Shown here: positions 33,976-43,057 of the stretch, in pieces
How positions within the stretch are numbered: the stretch's first letter is position 1
Layout of the letters: the number at the start of each line of letters is the position of its first letter
From: Paenibacillus glycanilyticus NBRC 16618
GTDB lineage: Bacteria; Bacillota; Bacilli; Paenibacillales; Paenibacillaceae
Direction of reading: 5' to 3'
DNA: 64,000 nucleotides
NCBI RefSeq assembly: GCF_004000805.1
Contig: NZ_BILY01000021.1
Coordinates: 1 to 64,000 of the forward strand
The notes under the pieces: model-generated
What the model saw: only the letters and a program-made list of their open reading frames with translations
Told to the model about the DNA's origin: nothing
Database searches by the model: none
Position numbers and translations under genes: made by a program

Positions 33976-34827
33976 ATGAGCGCACATGCAAAATCTGGAT
34001 CCGGCGCAGCCAAGAACGACCTGGCGCTGAAATGGGCCCTTGGCGCGCTGCTCACCATAGGCGGAATCCTGGTCATCCTGCCTTTTATATGGATGATCCT
34101 CTCCGCCTTCAAGTCGGAAGCGGAGATGCAGAATATCCCGCCTACCTTCCTGCCCGTAGATGCTACGTTTGATAACTTCAGACACCTGTTCACCGAAATG
34201 AACTTTGGCGTTTACTTGAAAAACACGCTGATCATCGTCGTGTTCTCCTTTGTTGGCCTGTTCCTGAACGCCATGGCCGGCTTCGGGTTCGCGAAATATA
34301 AATTCAAGGGCGGCAGCGCCCTCTTCTATCTCGTACTGGCTACCATGATGATTCCCGGTCAGGTTACAATGATTCCGATCTACCTGATTCTGAACGAGAT
34401 GCACTTGACCAATACGATGGCGGGTATTATCCTGCCGGGTCTGGTCGGCGCCTTCGGCATCTTCCTGTTCCGCCAGTTCATGCAGACGATTCCGGATGAG
34501 CTGCTCGAAGCTACGCGCCTGGACGGCGCAAGCGAATTCCGTACCTTCATGCAGATCGTGCTTCCGATCTCGAAGCCTATCCTTGCGGTACAGGGCATTC
34601 TCGCTTTTATCGCCGGCTGGAACAGCTTTATCTGGCCGCTTATTATCGCGAACGACGAGAAGCTGTACACCTTGTCCGTTGGCCTGACCTTGCTCAAAGG
34701 ACAATACGGCGGCAACTTCGCGCTCCAGATGGCCGGCTCCACCTTTATGGTCATCCCGATTATCGTCATCTTTATCATCTTCCAAAGACATATCATCGAG
34801 AACTTCTCGATCTCGGGGATGAAGTAG
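33976..34827 (+). CDS. sugar ABC transporter permease (MalG-like)
   Basis: A 283-residue permease with six membrane helices and the EAA loop ELLEATRLDGASEFRTFMQI (about residues 175-194). It partners the permease immediately upstream, 15 bp away, with AGGAGGTG as its ribosome site. The C-terminus QRHIIENFSISGMK is typical of the MalG group. Last gene of the transporter operon. Confidence 0.92.
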   Translation: MSAHAKSGSGAAKNDLALKWALGALLTIGGILVILPFIWMILSAFKSEAEMQNIPPTFLPVDATFDNFRHLFTEMNFGVYLKNTLIIVVFSFVGLFLNAMAGFGFAKYKFKGGSALFYLVLATMMIPGQVTMIPIYLILNEMHLTNTMAGIILPGLVGAFGIFLFRQFMQTIPDELLEATRLDGASEFRTFMQIVLPISKPILAVQGILAFIAGWNSFIWPLIIANDEKLYTLSVGLTLLKGQYGGNFALQMAGSTFMVIPIIVIFIIFQRHIIENFSISGMK

Positions 34828-34844
34828 GTTCGTTAGCTTGCGTT

Positions 34845-34896
34845 TAAAAAAGGGTTATCCGACGAGTCATAACATGACCGGGATAACCCTTTTTTT
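34845..34896 (+). terminator. terminator of the sugar transporter operon
   Basis: AAAAAAGGGTTATCC and GGATAACCCTTTTTTT form a strong stem with U-runs on both strands. Confidence 0.9.
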
Positions 34897-34922
34897 GATT
34901 CCATGGATGCTGCATGGCGACT

Positions 34923-35110
34923 TACATTGGATTTCGTACAGCGTAATGGGACATTTTTGCCCGTTAACTCGATCTACATTGGATTTTATGCAGTATATTC
35001 AGCTCATTTTGGCGACTATAGCTCTTTCTTGCCCCTTATACTGGAGCGAATCCATCGTAGCCTCGGTTTCTCTCCTTTTATCCCGATTTCATTGGAGGAA
35101 ATCCAACGTA
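34923..35110. repeat. four-motif intergenic repeat, family 1, copy B
   Basis: Motifs forward at 34923-34941 and 34975-34993 (52 bp apart), inverted at 35041-35059 and 35092-35110 (51 bp apart). Sequences include TACATTGGATTTCGTACAG and its mirror TTGGAGGAAATCCAACGTA. Total 188 bp, the same as copy A. It fills most of the gap between the transporter terminator and the next gene. Confidence 0.85.
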
Positions 35111-35177
35111 CCTATGCGGCCCGGGACGGCAAATCATGTTACAATTCACTAAGCAGGAATGGAAGGAGATCTTTGGA

Positions 35178-35870
35178 ATGAAAGAAACGGTGAACTGGAA
35201 AAACGGCGCCCACGGGCATAAATTCATAGCTTCATTTAGCGGAGGAAAAGACAGCACCCTTGCCCTGTATAAGTCCATGCAGGTTGGAGAACCGATTGGG
35301 CTTATCGTTATGATGGAGGAGGAAGGGAAACGCTCCAGATCTCATGGCATGCCTCCGAAGCTCATCCGCGCCCAAGCGGAATCCATCGGTTTACCCGTGT
35401 ATACAGCGGCCGCAAGCTGGGAGGATTACGAAAAGGAATTTATAGCTCTACTGAAACAGGCCAAGCATGAAGGCGCAGAAGCGTTAGTCACGGGAGACTT
35501 GGATATGCCTGTCCAAGATTGCTGGCATGACAAGGTCACCCAAATCGCCAGCCTAAAGCTGGGGATGCCGTTATGGCAAATGGATCATCTAGAGGCTGTT
35601 GAGGAGTTTGTTAACCTCGGATTCATTTCCATTGTCGTCACCGTCAATTTATCGTTAGGGATGAAGGAAGAGGATTTGGGACGCGCATTGACTCACGACT
35701 ACATACAGGAGCTGCTGGCCCGCGGCATTGACCCTTGCGGAGAAGGCGGCGAATTCCACACCACCGTTATCGACGGCCCTCTGTTCAAGCATCCCATCCC
35801 AGTTAGGAAAGGCAGCATTGTTAGAAACGGTGAATATGCCTTTTTGCCTTTGGAACTGATAGAGGGTTAA
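35178..35870 (+). CDS. Dph6-like ATP pyrophosphatase (diphthine-ammonia ligase family)
   Basis: A 230-residue member of the adenine-nucleotide alpha-hydrolase superfamily. The PP-loop SFSGGKDSTLALY lies near residue 17, and the conserved GEGGEFHTTVIDGPLF near residue 192 is the hallmark of the Dph6/MJ0570 family. In archaea and eukaryotes these amidate diphthine on EF2; bacteria lack diphthamide, so the bacterial role is unknown, perhaps another ATP-dependent amidation. I start at the ATG at 35178, 9 nt after GGAAGGAG; an upstream ATG at 35136 has no box. Confidence 0.82.
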   Translation: MKETVNWKNGAHGHKFIASFSGGKDSTLALYKSMQVGEPIGLIVMMEEEGKRSRSHGMPPKLIRAQAESIGLPVYTAAASWEDYEKEFIALLKQAKHEGAEALVTGDLDMPVQDCWHDKVTQIASLKLGMPLWQMDHLEAVEEFVNLGFISIVVTVNLSLGMKEEDLGRALTHDYIQELLARGIDPCGEGGEFHTTVIDGPLFKHPIPVRKGSIVRNGEYAFLPLELIEG

Positions 35871-36171
35871 GGATGGCTTGAAACGCAGCCGGTTCGCCGA
35901 CGTTGTACAAAATGCAGTAAAATCATGCGATTTAGCTCGTGAATGGAAAATATCCTGCACGAAGTGCAGGATATTAGAGAAAACGAGGCCAATTGGGACC
36001 CAAATTAGCGAAATATCATGTATTTTATGCAATCCATTTCGCCAATACCGCCCGATTCGGGCAAATATCCTGAAATTTTGTGCAACGCAACCCAGCTTGC
36101 AAGCTAGGCTGCAGCCTGCAGCCTGCTAGACCTTTCTTACAGCTGCAGCCGCTCCAGCCCATTCCGCCCAC
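35871..36171. other. gene-free gap holding the family 2 repeat
   Basis: 301 bp between a plus-strand and a minus-strand gene that converge. Almost all of it is the 35904-36084 repeat, followed by GCAGCCT direct repeats and AGCTTGCAAGCT. No clear terminator with a U-run. Confidence 0.8.
35904..36084. repeat. four-motif intergenic repeat, family 2
   Basis: Four copies of about 20 bp with consensus TGCACAAAATGCAGGATATT: forward at 35904-35923 and 35956-35975 (52 bp apart), inverted at 36012-36031 and 36064-36084 (52 bp apart). The motif sequence is unrelated to that of family 1, but the layout is the same: two forward, two inverted, 52-bp step, small stem-loops. The second copy forms a perfect 12-bp hairpin with a 3-nt loop (35949-35975). 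Confidence 0.75.
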
Positions 36172-36873
36172 TCACACCGTCAAATACTTCTTTATCACTT
36201 CGTCGCTTAAATCCTCTAGGCCGCCTTCCCAGGCAATTGCCCCCTTATCCAGCACGTAGAAGTAGTCGCCGACGCTTTTCACGAAATCGAGGCTCTGCTC
36301 GACGAGCAGAATCGAAGTCTTGCCGTCCGCCTTGATGGAGCGGATAACATCGCGGATGTCGTCCACGATAGAGGGCTGAATGCCTTCGCATGGCTCATCG
36401 AGCAGCAGCAGATCCGGCTTTGAGGCGAGCGCCCGCGCGAACGCCAGCTGCTGCTGCTGACCGCCGCTCAGGTCCCCGCCGCGCCGGTTATACATTGTGG
36501 GCAGCACCGGGAACTTGGCGATCGCTTCCTCCGGAATAGAGCGGGCCGCCATCTTCTCGCGCGCGGCCTCAAGGCCAACCAATATATTCTCGTATACGGT
36601 TAGCTGCCCGAAGATCTCGCGCCCTTGCGGTACATAGCCGATTCCGCTCTTCGCGCGGCGCCCCGGCGCGGCCTTCGTCAGCTCATGCCCGTTGTAGGCA
36701 ACGGTTCCTTTCCGCGCCTTGAGCAGTCCCATGATGCTTTTCATCAGCGTTGTCTTCCCAACGCCGTTACGCCCGAGCAGGCAGACGACCTGCCCCGGTT
36801 CCACTCTCAGTGTTACATCACGCAAAATCACGCTTTCCCCGTATCCCGCTTCAAGCTGTTGAACGGCTAGCAT
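36172..36873 (-). CDS. urtE: urea ABC transporter ATP-binding protein UrtE
   Basis: A 233-residue ABC ATPase: Walker A GRNGVGKTT, signature LSGGQQQQ, Walker B LLLLDEPCEGIQPSIVDDI. The DEPCEGIQPSI stretch is characteristic of UrtE. It energises urea uptake together with UrtD. The ATG at 36873 lies 7 nt after AGGAGG. The start overlaps the end of urtD by 23 bp, indicating coupled translation. Confidence 0.9.
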   Translation of the reverse strand: MLAVQQLEAGYGESVILRDVTLRVEPGQVVCLLGRNGVGKTTLMKSIMGLLKARKGTVAYNGHELTKAAPGRRAKSGIGYVPQGREIFGQLTVYENILVGLEAAREKMAARSIPEEAIAKFPVLPTMYNRRGGDLSGGQQQQLAFARALASKPDLLLLDEPCEGIQPSIVDDIRDVIRSIKADGKTSILLVEQSLDFVKSVGDYFYVLDKGAIAWEGGLEDLSDEVIKKYLTV

Positions 36874-37627
36874 CCGCATCCCTCCTTTTCCCGAGATATA
36901 CTTCCGCCACTCGATCATCCCCCTGCACTTCTTCCATCGAGCCTTCCTTCAGCAGCTTTCCTTCATGCATAACCGTCACTTTGCTTGCGAAGTTGCGGAC
37001 AAACTCCATGTCATGCTCCACAACCACAATCGAGCGTTGACGGGCGATCTCGATCAGCAGCTCGCCCGTCTTGTCCGTTTCCTTATCCGTCATGCCCGCT
37101 ACCGGTTCATCCAGCAGCAGCACCTCCGGCTCCTGCAGCAGCATCATGCCAATCTCGAGCCATTGCTTCTCGCCATGCGATAAGCCGCCTGCCCGCCAAT
37201 CCGCCTTATCCTGCAGCCCAATCATCTCAAGCTGCCGCTCGATTCGTTCCCGCTCCTCCGCTTTCATCCGGGCGAACAGCACCGTAAATACGCCGCGCTT
37301 CTGGCGCATGGCAATCTCGAGATTCTCAAACACCGTCATCGACGGAAAAATCGACGGCGCCTGGAACTTGCGGCCGATGCCAAGCTCGGCGATCTGATGT
37401 TCTTTTTTCTTCGCGATATCGATGGACTGCTTGAAGGTAACCGTCCCCGCCGTAGGCTTTACTTTGCCGCAGATCACGTCCAGCATCGTTGTTTTGCCGG
37501 CACCGTTGGGCCCAATGAGGAACCGGAGCTCCCCTTTCCGCAAATGCAGGCTCATTCCCTGAATCGCCTTGAAGCCGTCAAAGGCTACCGTCACCTCATT
37601 ACATTGCAGGATACTCGACTCGCTCAT
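36851..37627 (-). CDS. urtD: urea ABC transporter ATP-binding protein UrtD
   Basis: A 258-residue ABC ATPase: Walker [10 protein letters not shown], signature [12 protein letters not shown], Walker [20 protein letters not shown]. The [13 protein letters not shown] form is typical of UrtD. I prefer the ATG at 37627 over the GTG at 37639, which touches its own ribosome site. Overlaps urtC by 29 bp and urtE by 23 bp. Confidence 0.9.
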   Translation of the reverse strand: MSESSILQCNEVTVAFDGFKAIQGMSLHLRKGELRFLIGPNGAGKTTMLDVICGKVKPTAGTVTFKQSIDIAKKKEHQIAELGIGRKFQAPSIFPSMTVFENLEIAMRQKRGVFTVLFARMKAEERERIERQLEMIGLQDKADWRAGGLSHGEKQWLEIGMMLLQEPEVLLLDEPVAGMTDKETDKTGELLIEIARQRSIVVVEHDMEFVRNFASKVTVMHEGKLLKEGSMEEVQGDDRVAEVYLGKRRDADASRSTA

Positions 37628-38693
37628 GCTCCGGCTCACTCCTCTCCTCTTTCTTCTTGCGGAACTTCAACTTGGCGGCAAGACCAGCCACCCCGTTAGG
37701 CAGGAACACAACAACCAGAATAAACACGCCGCCAAGGAAATACGTCCATCCTTGCGGATAGGTAGTGCTGAATTCACTTTTTGCCCAATTCATCAGTACT
37801 GCCCCAAGCACGGCTCCGATCAAGGTTCCGCGGCCGCCGATCGCAACCCACAGTACCATCTCAATCGAAGGCACGATTCCCATCATGGAAGGCGAGATTA
37901 TGCCGACATGCAGCACAAACAGCATTCCCGCGATACCGGCGATAGCCGCCGACATCGTAAACACTACCATCTGGTAGACGGCCGGATTGTACCCGATGAA
38001 CCGGACCCGGTTCTCCCCGTCCCGGATCGCGCGAAGCACCTTGCCGAACCGGCTTTTCACCACATAACGGCATAGGATAAACACCGCCACCAGCACGGCT
38101 GCCGTCACCCAATACAGCATCCGCTTCGTATCCGGCGAAGCAATCGGCTCGCCTAATATTTTGCTAAAGCCCGTAACGCCGTTAGTTCCTCCCGTATAGG
38201 CTTGCTGTCCGACAAGCAGCGTTGTCGTAATAATAACGAGAGCTTGCGTAAGAATAGTGAAGTACACGCCGCGAATCCGGTTCCGGAAGGTGAAATACCC
38301 CAAGAACAGCGCCAACGCAGCAGGGATGAGGATTCCCATCAGCACCGCAAAGCCAAAGTTCTCGAACGGCTTCCAGAAGATCGGCAGCTCGCTTAATCCG
38401 CTCCAGCCCATAAAGTCCGGCAGCTTCCCGCCGCTTGCCTCAAGCTTCAGATACATCGCCATCGCATAGGCGCCAAGTCCAAAAAAGATACCGTGCCCCA
38501 GGCTTAGAATACCGGTATAGCCCCAGATCAGATCCAGACCAAGCGCAACAATGGCAAACGCCAGGAACTTCGCGAGCAAGTTTAGTCGGAAGTCGCTTAA
38601 ATAGAGCGGAGCCGAGAACAGCGCAGCGGCAGCAGCCACATAACAGGCAAGCAGCCATAAACGCTGGGGAGAAAAATTTCGCATCGTCAACAT
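37599..38693 (-). CDS. urtC: urea ABC transporter permease UrtC
   Basis: A 364-residue membrane permease of the LivM type with about ten helices; characteristic stretches are [20 protein letters not shown] and [11 protein letters not shown]. It forms the urea channel together with UrtB. ATG at 38693 after AGGTGGGG. The C-terminus is polar and charged ([15 protein letters not shown]). Confidence 0.9.
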   Translation of the reverse strand: MLTMRNFSPQRLWLLACYVAAAAALFSAPLYLSDFRLNLLAKFLAFAIVALGLDLIWGYTGILSLGHGIFFGLGAYAMAMYLKLEASGGKLPDFMGWSGLSELPIFWKPFENFGFAVLMGILIPAALALFLGYFTFRNRIRGVYFTILTQALVIITTTLLVGQQAYTGGTNGVTGFSKILGEPIASPDTKRMLYWVTAAVLVAVFILCRYVVKSRFGKVLRAIRDGENRVRFIGYNPAVYQMVVFTMSAAIAGIAGMLFVLHVGIISPSMMGIVPSIEMVLWVAIGGRGTLIGAVLGAVLMNWAKSEFSTTYPQGWTYFLGGVFILVVVFLPNGVAGLAAKLKFRKKKEERSEPEHERVEYPAM

Positions 38694-38711
38694 TTGATTC
38701 CCCACCTCTCT

Positions 38712-39617
38712 CTATGAATCAAGCGAACGCGAACGCATGGCGACGAATCCCATCGGCCTCCATTGCAGGAAAGCAACGATGCAGAGGAACACGAGCACTT
38801 TGCCAAGCGATGCATTCGTCCAATATTCGAACATCGTGTTAAAGACGCCAATTCCGAGCGCACCAAGCACGGTGCCCACCAGCTTGCCGACTCCGCCAAG
38901 CACAACCACCATAAACGCATCGACAATATAATAAGTGCCAAGCGACGGCCCAATCGGACCAATCAGCGTCAGCGCGCAGCCGGCGATACCGGCAATTCCC
39001 GAACCAATCGCAAAGGTCATCGCGTCAACGCGGCGGGTGGATACGCCAAGGCATGCCGCCATATCGCGGTTTTGCATAACCGCCCGCATCCGGCGTCCTT
39101 CCAGGCTGCGGTAAATATAGAAGTACATCGCAAGCAGCGTAACGATAACAAGCCCGATGATAAACAGCCTTTTATAAGGAAGGACCGCGCCAAGGAAGCT
39201 GACCCCGCCATCCAGCCAGGTTGGACTCGTCACCGCAACGTTTGGCGCGCCAAAGATCGATCTCGCAAGCTGCTGCAGCACGAGGCCAACCCCCCAGGTG
39301 GCGAGCAGGCTGTCGAGCGGCCGGCCATACAGAAAGCGGATCAGGCTCATCTCAAGGATTAGACCAAATACAAAGGCGATTAGGAAGCTGACCGGTATCG
39401 CGAGGACGAAATACCAATCGAACATCGACTTCGGCAAATAGTCTTCAAACATATTTTGCGTCAAGTACGTGGAGTAAGCGCCAATCATAATGAGCTCGCC
39501 ATGGGCCATATTGATGACCTTCATCAGTCCAAACGTAATGGCCAGGCCAAGCGCAATCAGCAGCAGGATCGAGCTGACGCTCAGCCCGTTAAACAGCTGC
39601 AGGGTAATGACCTCCAT
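38712..39617 (-). CDS. urtB: urea ABC transporter permease UrtB
   Basis: A 301-residue LivH-type permease with about eight helices: [20 protein letters not shown] near residue 24 and [20 protein letters not shown] near 175 are family hallmarks. Partner of UrtC. ATG after GAAGGAG. A hairpin at 39647-39689 separates it from urtA. Confidence 0.9.
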   Translation of the reverse strand: MEVITLQLFNGLSVSSILLLIALGLAITFGLMKVINMAHGELIMIGAYSTYLTQNMFEDYLPKSMFDWYFVLAIPVSFLIAFVFGLILEMSLIRFLYGRPLDSLLATWGVGLVLQQLARSIFGAPNVAVTSPTWLDGGVSFLGAVLPYKRLFIIGLVIVTLLAMYFYIYRSLEGRRMRAVMQNRDMAACLGVSTRRVDAMTFAIGSGIAGIAGCALTLIGPIGPSLGTYYIVDAFMVVVLGGVGKLVGTVLGALGIGVFNTMFEYWTNASLGKVLVFLCIVAFLQWRPMGFVAMRSRSLDS

Positions 39618-39646
39618 ATGCCTTCAACTCCTTCGGGGTTATACAA

Positions 39647-39689
39647 AAGGAGAGTATCCGAACCATAAATCTGTCGAATACTCCCCCTT
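39647..39689 (-). terminator. intercistronic hairpin between urtA and urtB
   Basis: AAAGG, GAGTAT, CG and CG, ATACTC, CCCTT pair around a loop of 14 nt. Probably an attenuator that keeps the binding protein in excess. Confidence 0.6.
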
Positions 39690-39719
39690 CATCCTTGCTG
39701 TTCAGCCTACTTCTGCCGG

Positions 39720-40973
39720 TTAGTCTGTCGGCTTGATGCTTGCCGCCCAGTCATAGCCTTTCAGGAACGGATCCGGCATTACCGCATCTCCGGAGTTCCA
39801 CAGCTCTTTGAACTGTCCGTCCGATTGCACTTCGCCGATCCGAACCGTTTTGTAAATATGCTGGTTCTCGCCGTCAATCTTCACTTTGCCTTCCGGAGCA
39901 TCCCATTCGAGATCCTTCGCCGCGGCTTTGACTTTATCCACGTCGGTCGAGCCTGCCTTCTCCACCGCAGCCTTCCACAGGTATACCGCGGTGTAGCCCG
40001 CTTCAATCGGATCAGCCGTCACGCGGTCTTCGCCGTATTTCTTCTTATAATTCTCGACAAACGTCTTGTTCGCCGGCGTATCCGTTGTTTGATAGTAGTT
40101 CCATGCCGCCAGATGCCCTTGCAGCACGTCTACGCCGATGCCTCGGATTTCCTCTTCCGCTACCGATACGGACAACGTCGTAATATCTTTAGACGTAATG
40201 CCCGCATCCTTCAGCTGCTTGAAGAAGGCTACGTTGCTGTCGCCGTTAAGCGTGTTAAACACAACGTCCGGCTTTGCTTCTTTGATCTTGCTTATAATCG
40301 TGCTGTAGTCGGTATGGCCAAGCGGCGTATATTCTTCTCCGACCATTTGGCCGCCTTTTGCCTTCAGTTGCTCTTTGATGATCAGGTTTGCCGTACGGGG
40401 GAAGACGTAGTCCGAGCCAAGCAGGTAGAACTTCTTGCCGCGGTTCTCCAGCAGCCAGTCAACGGCCGGAACGATCTGCTGGTTCGTTGTAGCGCCCGTA
40501 TAGAAGATGTTAGGGGAAGCCTCGAGACCTTCGTATTGCACCGGGTACCAGAGCAGTCCGTTAAGCTCCTCGAACACCGGCTTCATCGCTTTGCGGCTGG
40601 AGGACGTCCATCCTCCGAATACCGTTGCGACTTTATCTTCGGAGAGCAGCTTGCGCGCCTTCTCGGCGAAAGTCGGCCAGTCGGATGCGCCATCCTCCTG
40701 GATCGCTTCGATCTTCTTGCCAAGCACGCCGCCTGCCGCGTTAATTTCTTCAATCGCCATCATTTCCGCATCGCGAACGGATACTTCGCTAATCGCCATC
40801 GTACCGCTCAAGGAATGCAGGACCCCTACTTTAATCGTATCTCCTGAAGCTTCTGCCGCACTGCTCTCGGTTGTCGTGGATGCCGGTTTTTCATTGTTGT
40901 TGCCGCAGGCTGCAAGCAGCAGGCTAAGCATAACCGCCACAAGCCCCGTTTGAATAAACCATTTCTTTTTCAT
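39720..40973 (-). CDS. urtA: urea ABC transporter substrate-binding lipoprotein UrtA
   Basis: A 417-residue lipoprotein: signal peptide with lipobox LLAAC (C23), a Thr/Ser/Glu linker, then a Leu/Ile/Val-binding-protein-like domain. Family-specific stretches include [40 protein letters not shown] and [18 protein letters not shown]. It binds urea outside the membrane. First gene of urtABCDE. Urea transporters of this type are usually induced under nitrogen limitation; no urease gene lies in the window. Confidence 0.93.
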   Translation of the reverse strand: MKKKWFIQTGLVAVMLSLLLAACGNNNEKPASTTTESSAAEASGDTIKVGVLHSLSGTMAISEVSVRDAEMMAIEEINAAGGVLGKKIEAIQEDGASDWPTFAEKARKLLSEDKVATVFGGWTSSSRKAMKPVFEELNGLLWYPVQYEGLEASPNIFYTGATTNQQIVPAVDWLLENRGKKFYLLGSDYVFPRTANLIIKEQLKAKGGQMVGEEYTPLGHTDYSTIISKIKEAKPDVVFNTLNGDSNVAFFKQLKDAGITSKDITTLSVSVAEEEIRGIGVDVLQGHLAAWNYYQTTDTPANKTFVENYKKKYGEDRVTADPIEAGYTAVYLWKAAVEKAGSTDVDKVKAAAKDLEWDAPEGKVKIDGENQHIYKTVRIGEVQSDGQFKELWNSGDAVMPDPFLKGYDWAASIKPTD

Positions 40974-41045
40974 CTCTCCACTCCCCAGTTCTTCTTTCTA
41001 ATTACGAACATTTAATTGGAATGTGTTACCATTGTTCGCAACCTC

Positions 41046-41086
41046 ATTATAGGGGCGGTCAAATCTTTACGTCAATATACATGACA
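41046..41086 (-). promoter_or_regulatory. urt operon promoter with overlapping palindrome
   Basis: On the minus strand TTGACG (41070-41075), an 18-bp gap and a perfect TATAAT (41046-41051). The sequence CGTCAATATACATGACA (41070-41086) is a near palindrome covering the -35 box and partly resembles the GlnR/TnrA box TGTnA...TnACA. Nitrogen control is inferred. Confidence 0.6.
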
Positions 41087-41253
41087 TTAAAATTAGAAAA
41101 TGAGGAAATTAGTCTCATTAATTGGTTTTAAAAGGACATTTTATGATAAATTTCTACAAAATCCTCACCTTATCTTACCATTTTCCTTGTATTTTATATC
41201 ATTAAATTAACAATACATGTAATATATAGGGTTTAGCTTCTTCTATCGATCAT

Positions 41254-41296
41254 AAAAAAAGATGACTTCCTCATCCTAAGGAAGTCATCTTTTTTA
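41254..41296. terminator. isolated bidirectional terminator
   Basis: AAAAAAAGATGACTTCC and GGAAGTCATCTTTTTT form a perfect strong stem with U-runs on both strands, but no annotated gene ends next to it. It may end an unannotated small RNA, or insulate the two promoters. Confidence 0.85.
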
Positions 41297-41360
41297 ACCA
41301 AATGGAAGTCGAGATCATGCCAAACACGCCAAAGATGCGGCCCATTTGTGTAAAGTTAAC

Positions 41361-41389
41361 TTGACATTATGAATAGTTTAATTTACATT
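41361..41389 (+). promoter_or_regulatory. promoter of the dehydrogenase gene
   Basis: TTGACA (41361-41366), a 17-bp gap, then TACATT (41384-41389). ACATTATG occurs twice across it (41364 and 41385), 21 bp apart, a possible regulator site. Confidence 0.6.
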
Positions 41390-41427
41390 ATGCATAAATT
41401 GGTAAAAACAGCTAAGGGGGAGTTTTT

Positions 41428-42396
41428 ATTAAAGCGATCGTATGCGCGAAATACGGAACGCCGGAAGTTCTTCAATTCAAGGATGTAGAGATCCCCGCTC
41501 CCAAGGAGCAAGAAATACGGATAAAAGTATATGCGGCCGTCGTAACCCCCTCCGACTGCTCCTTCCGGAGAGCGGATCCTTTTTTCATCCGTTTTCTCTA
41601 CGGCCTTAGAAACCCCAAGCATCCGATCCTCGGTGTTGAGTTTGCCGGCGAGGTTGATTCGGTAGGCAAGAATATAACCTTGTTCAAGAAAGGCGATCAG
41701 GTATTCGGCATTAGCCCCCATCGCTTTGGAACTTACGCGGAATACGTCTGTTTACCCGAGGATCAGCCGGTATTTCTTAAACCAAGCAATGCGGCTTACG
41801 ATGAAGCCGCAGGTCTATGCGACGGAGCTTTAACGGCCTTAATCTTTCTTCGGGATTGCGCCAACGTTCAAGCGGGGCAAAAAGTGCTTATTAACGGCGC
41901 ATCCGGGGCGGTTGGCGCTTACGCCCTGCAGCTTGCCAAGTACTATGGGGCCGAAGTGACCGGCGTATGCAGCAGCCACAATTTTGAATTGGCGAAGTCT
42001 TTGGGGGCGGACACGGTTATCAATTATACCAAGGAGGATTTCACGCGGGGCGATCAGATGTATGACGTTATTTTCGATGCGGTAGGGAAGCGTACGTACT
42101 CCGAGTGCAAAGGCTCCCTTACGCCGCAAGGCATCTATCTTTCTACCGTTCCCAGCGGCGGGGCTATGCTGTCCATGCTGTGGACTTCGAGGTCCCGCGG
42201 CAAGAAGGCGATCTTTACCGCTGCCGGACTTAAGCAGAAGAAAGAGAATTTGGCTTTTCTCAAAGAGCTCTTCGAGGCCGGAAAAATCAAACCCGTCATC
42301 GACCGGCGCTATCCGCTAGAACAAACGATTGAGGCACACCGGTATGTCGAGACCGGACGCAAGAAAGGAAATGTCATCCTTCAGGTTCGCGGTTAA
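41428..42396 (+). CDS. MDR-family NAD(P)-dependent oxidoreductase with an ATT start codon
   Basis: A 322-residue medium-chain dehydrogenase of the quinone-oxidoreductase type. The frame begins IKAIVCAKYGTPEVLQFKDV, where family members begin MKAI; the codon is ATT at 41428, 5 nt after GGGGGAG, and an in-frame stop lies at 41413. No ATG, GTG or TTG is available until TTG at 41680, which would remove the first quarter of the catalytic domain. The cofactor site GASGAVGAYALQLAKYYG is intact. Either AUU initiation or a start-codon mutation. Substrate unknown; the zinc ligands of alcohol dehydrogenases are absent. Confidence 0.82.
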   Translation: MKAIVCAKYGTPEVLQFKDVEIPAPKEQEIRIKVYAAVVTPSDCSFRRADPFFIRFLYGLRNPKHPILGVEFAGEVDSVGKNITLFKKGDQVFGISPHRFGTYAEYVCLPEDQPVFLKPSNAAYDEAAGLCDGALTALIFLRDCANVQAGQKVLINGASGAVGAYALQLAKYYGAEVTGVCSSHNFELAKSLGADTVINYTKEDFTRGDQMYDVIFDAVGKRTYSECKGSLTPQGIYLSTVPSGGAMLSMLWTSRSRGKKAIFTAAGLKQKKENLAFLKELFEAGKIKPVIDRRYPLEQTIEAHRYVETGRKKGNVILQVRG

Positions 42397-42399
42397 ACG

Positions 42400-42450
42400 G
42401 AGAATCGCCTATCTCCAAGCCGTTAAGCTCGGACAGATAGGCGATTCCGG
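42400..42450. terminator. terminator between convergent genes
   Basis: GAATCGCCTATCT and AGATAGGCGATTC form a 13-bp perfect stem around a 20-nt loop. Confidence 0.75.
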
Positions 42451-42464
42451 TTTGTCGCAAGGTT

Positions 42465-42983
42465 CTACAGAGCAGCCGATACAGGCTGCCGGTACCAGTA
42501 AAGAGCGTAGTCGGTCATCGTGGAGGCATAACCAAGCTGGCGCAGCATTGTTGATACATTACCCCGGTGATAGGACCCATGATTAGCCGCATGCAGCATA
42601 ATCTCAGCTAGACTTGTCTCGCGGACTCCGGCATAGGGATTGTTAAGCGTAATAACCTGTTCCGCATCAACCCCGCTTGCGAGCCACTCCTTGTATTGGC
42701 CTGCCAGCTCGGCAAAGAGCTGAATGTATTCGTCGACCGTCTCCAAAATACGGCCGCTTAACGGCATGCATACCTGCAGCGCCGCCCCCATATCCATGCC
42801 CTTCAGCACCAAATACCACATTTTATCTACCACATAAATATGGTTAAGGGCATGAGCAAGCGTCGGATACGAGCTGTTTACTTCCTGATGCAGCACAGCG
42901 GGCGGCAGCTCCTTGATTCTTCCCAGGATCGTTTGGCTTGCCCAAAAGTGATAGCTCAACATTTCCGCCGGATAATTTTTCAT
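42465..42983 (-). CDS. DinB family protein
   Basis: A 172-residue four-helix bundle protein of the DinB/YfiT type: it opens MKNYPAEMLSYHFWASQTIL, and the putative metal-binding histidines lie in LAHALNHIYVVD (about residue 46) and LHAANHGSYHRGNV (about 131-142). DinB proteins are often thiol-dependent metalloenzymes; this one has no assigned substrate. The ATG at 42983 has a 9-nt gap to AAAAGGAG, better than the ATG at 42989. Confidence 0.88.
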   Translation of the reverse strand: MKNYPAEMLSYHFWASQTILGRIKELPPAVLHQEVNSSYPTLAHALNHIYVVDKMWYLVLKGMDMGAALQVCMPLSGRILETVDEYIQLFAELAGQYKEWLASGVDAEQVITLNNPYAGVRETSLAEIMLHAANHGSYHRGNVSTMLRQLGYASTMTDYALYWYRQPVSAAL

Positions 42984-43020
42984 GATCATCGACTCCTTTT
43001 AACTGGTTATGCAGCCAGTA

Positions 43021-43057
43021 TAAAAAAAGTAGTATGACAACAGTGTGTCATACTACT
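43021..43057 (-). terminator. terminator of the WYL regulator gene
   Basis: Perfect 12-bp inverted repeat AGTAGTATGACA/TGTCATACTACT with a 6-nt loop, followed on the minus strand by seven T. It overlaps the last codons of the regulator gene and separates it from the DinB gene. Confidence 0.88.

Larger units (their letters stand above)
40974..41427. other. AT-rich gene-free gap between urtA and a dehydrogenase
   Basis: 454 bp that contain the urt promoter, an isolated strong terminator (41254-41296) and the promoter of the rightward gene. A 20-codon frame at 41143 with AAAAGGA before it is the only coding candidate upstream of that terminator and is too short to call. Confidence 0.7.

Noticed and set aside
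33961-34791. A 276-codon minus-strand frame opposite the MalG-like permease
   Set aside because: Highly charged and low complexity (DDKDDDNRDDH), typical of the complement of a membrane-protein gene.
34903-35181. Short plus-strand frame across repeat copy B
   Set aside because: It runs through the four-motif repeat and the start of the Dph6-like gene; no ribosome site, and the repeat structure explains the sequence.
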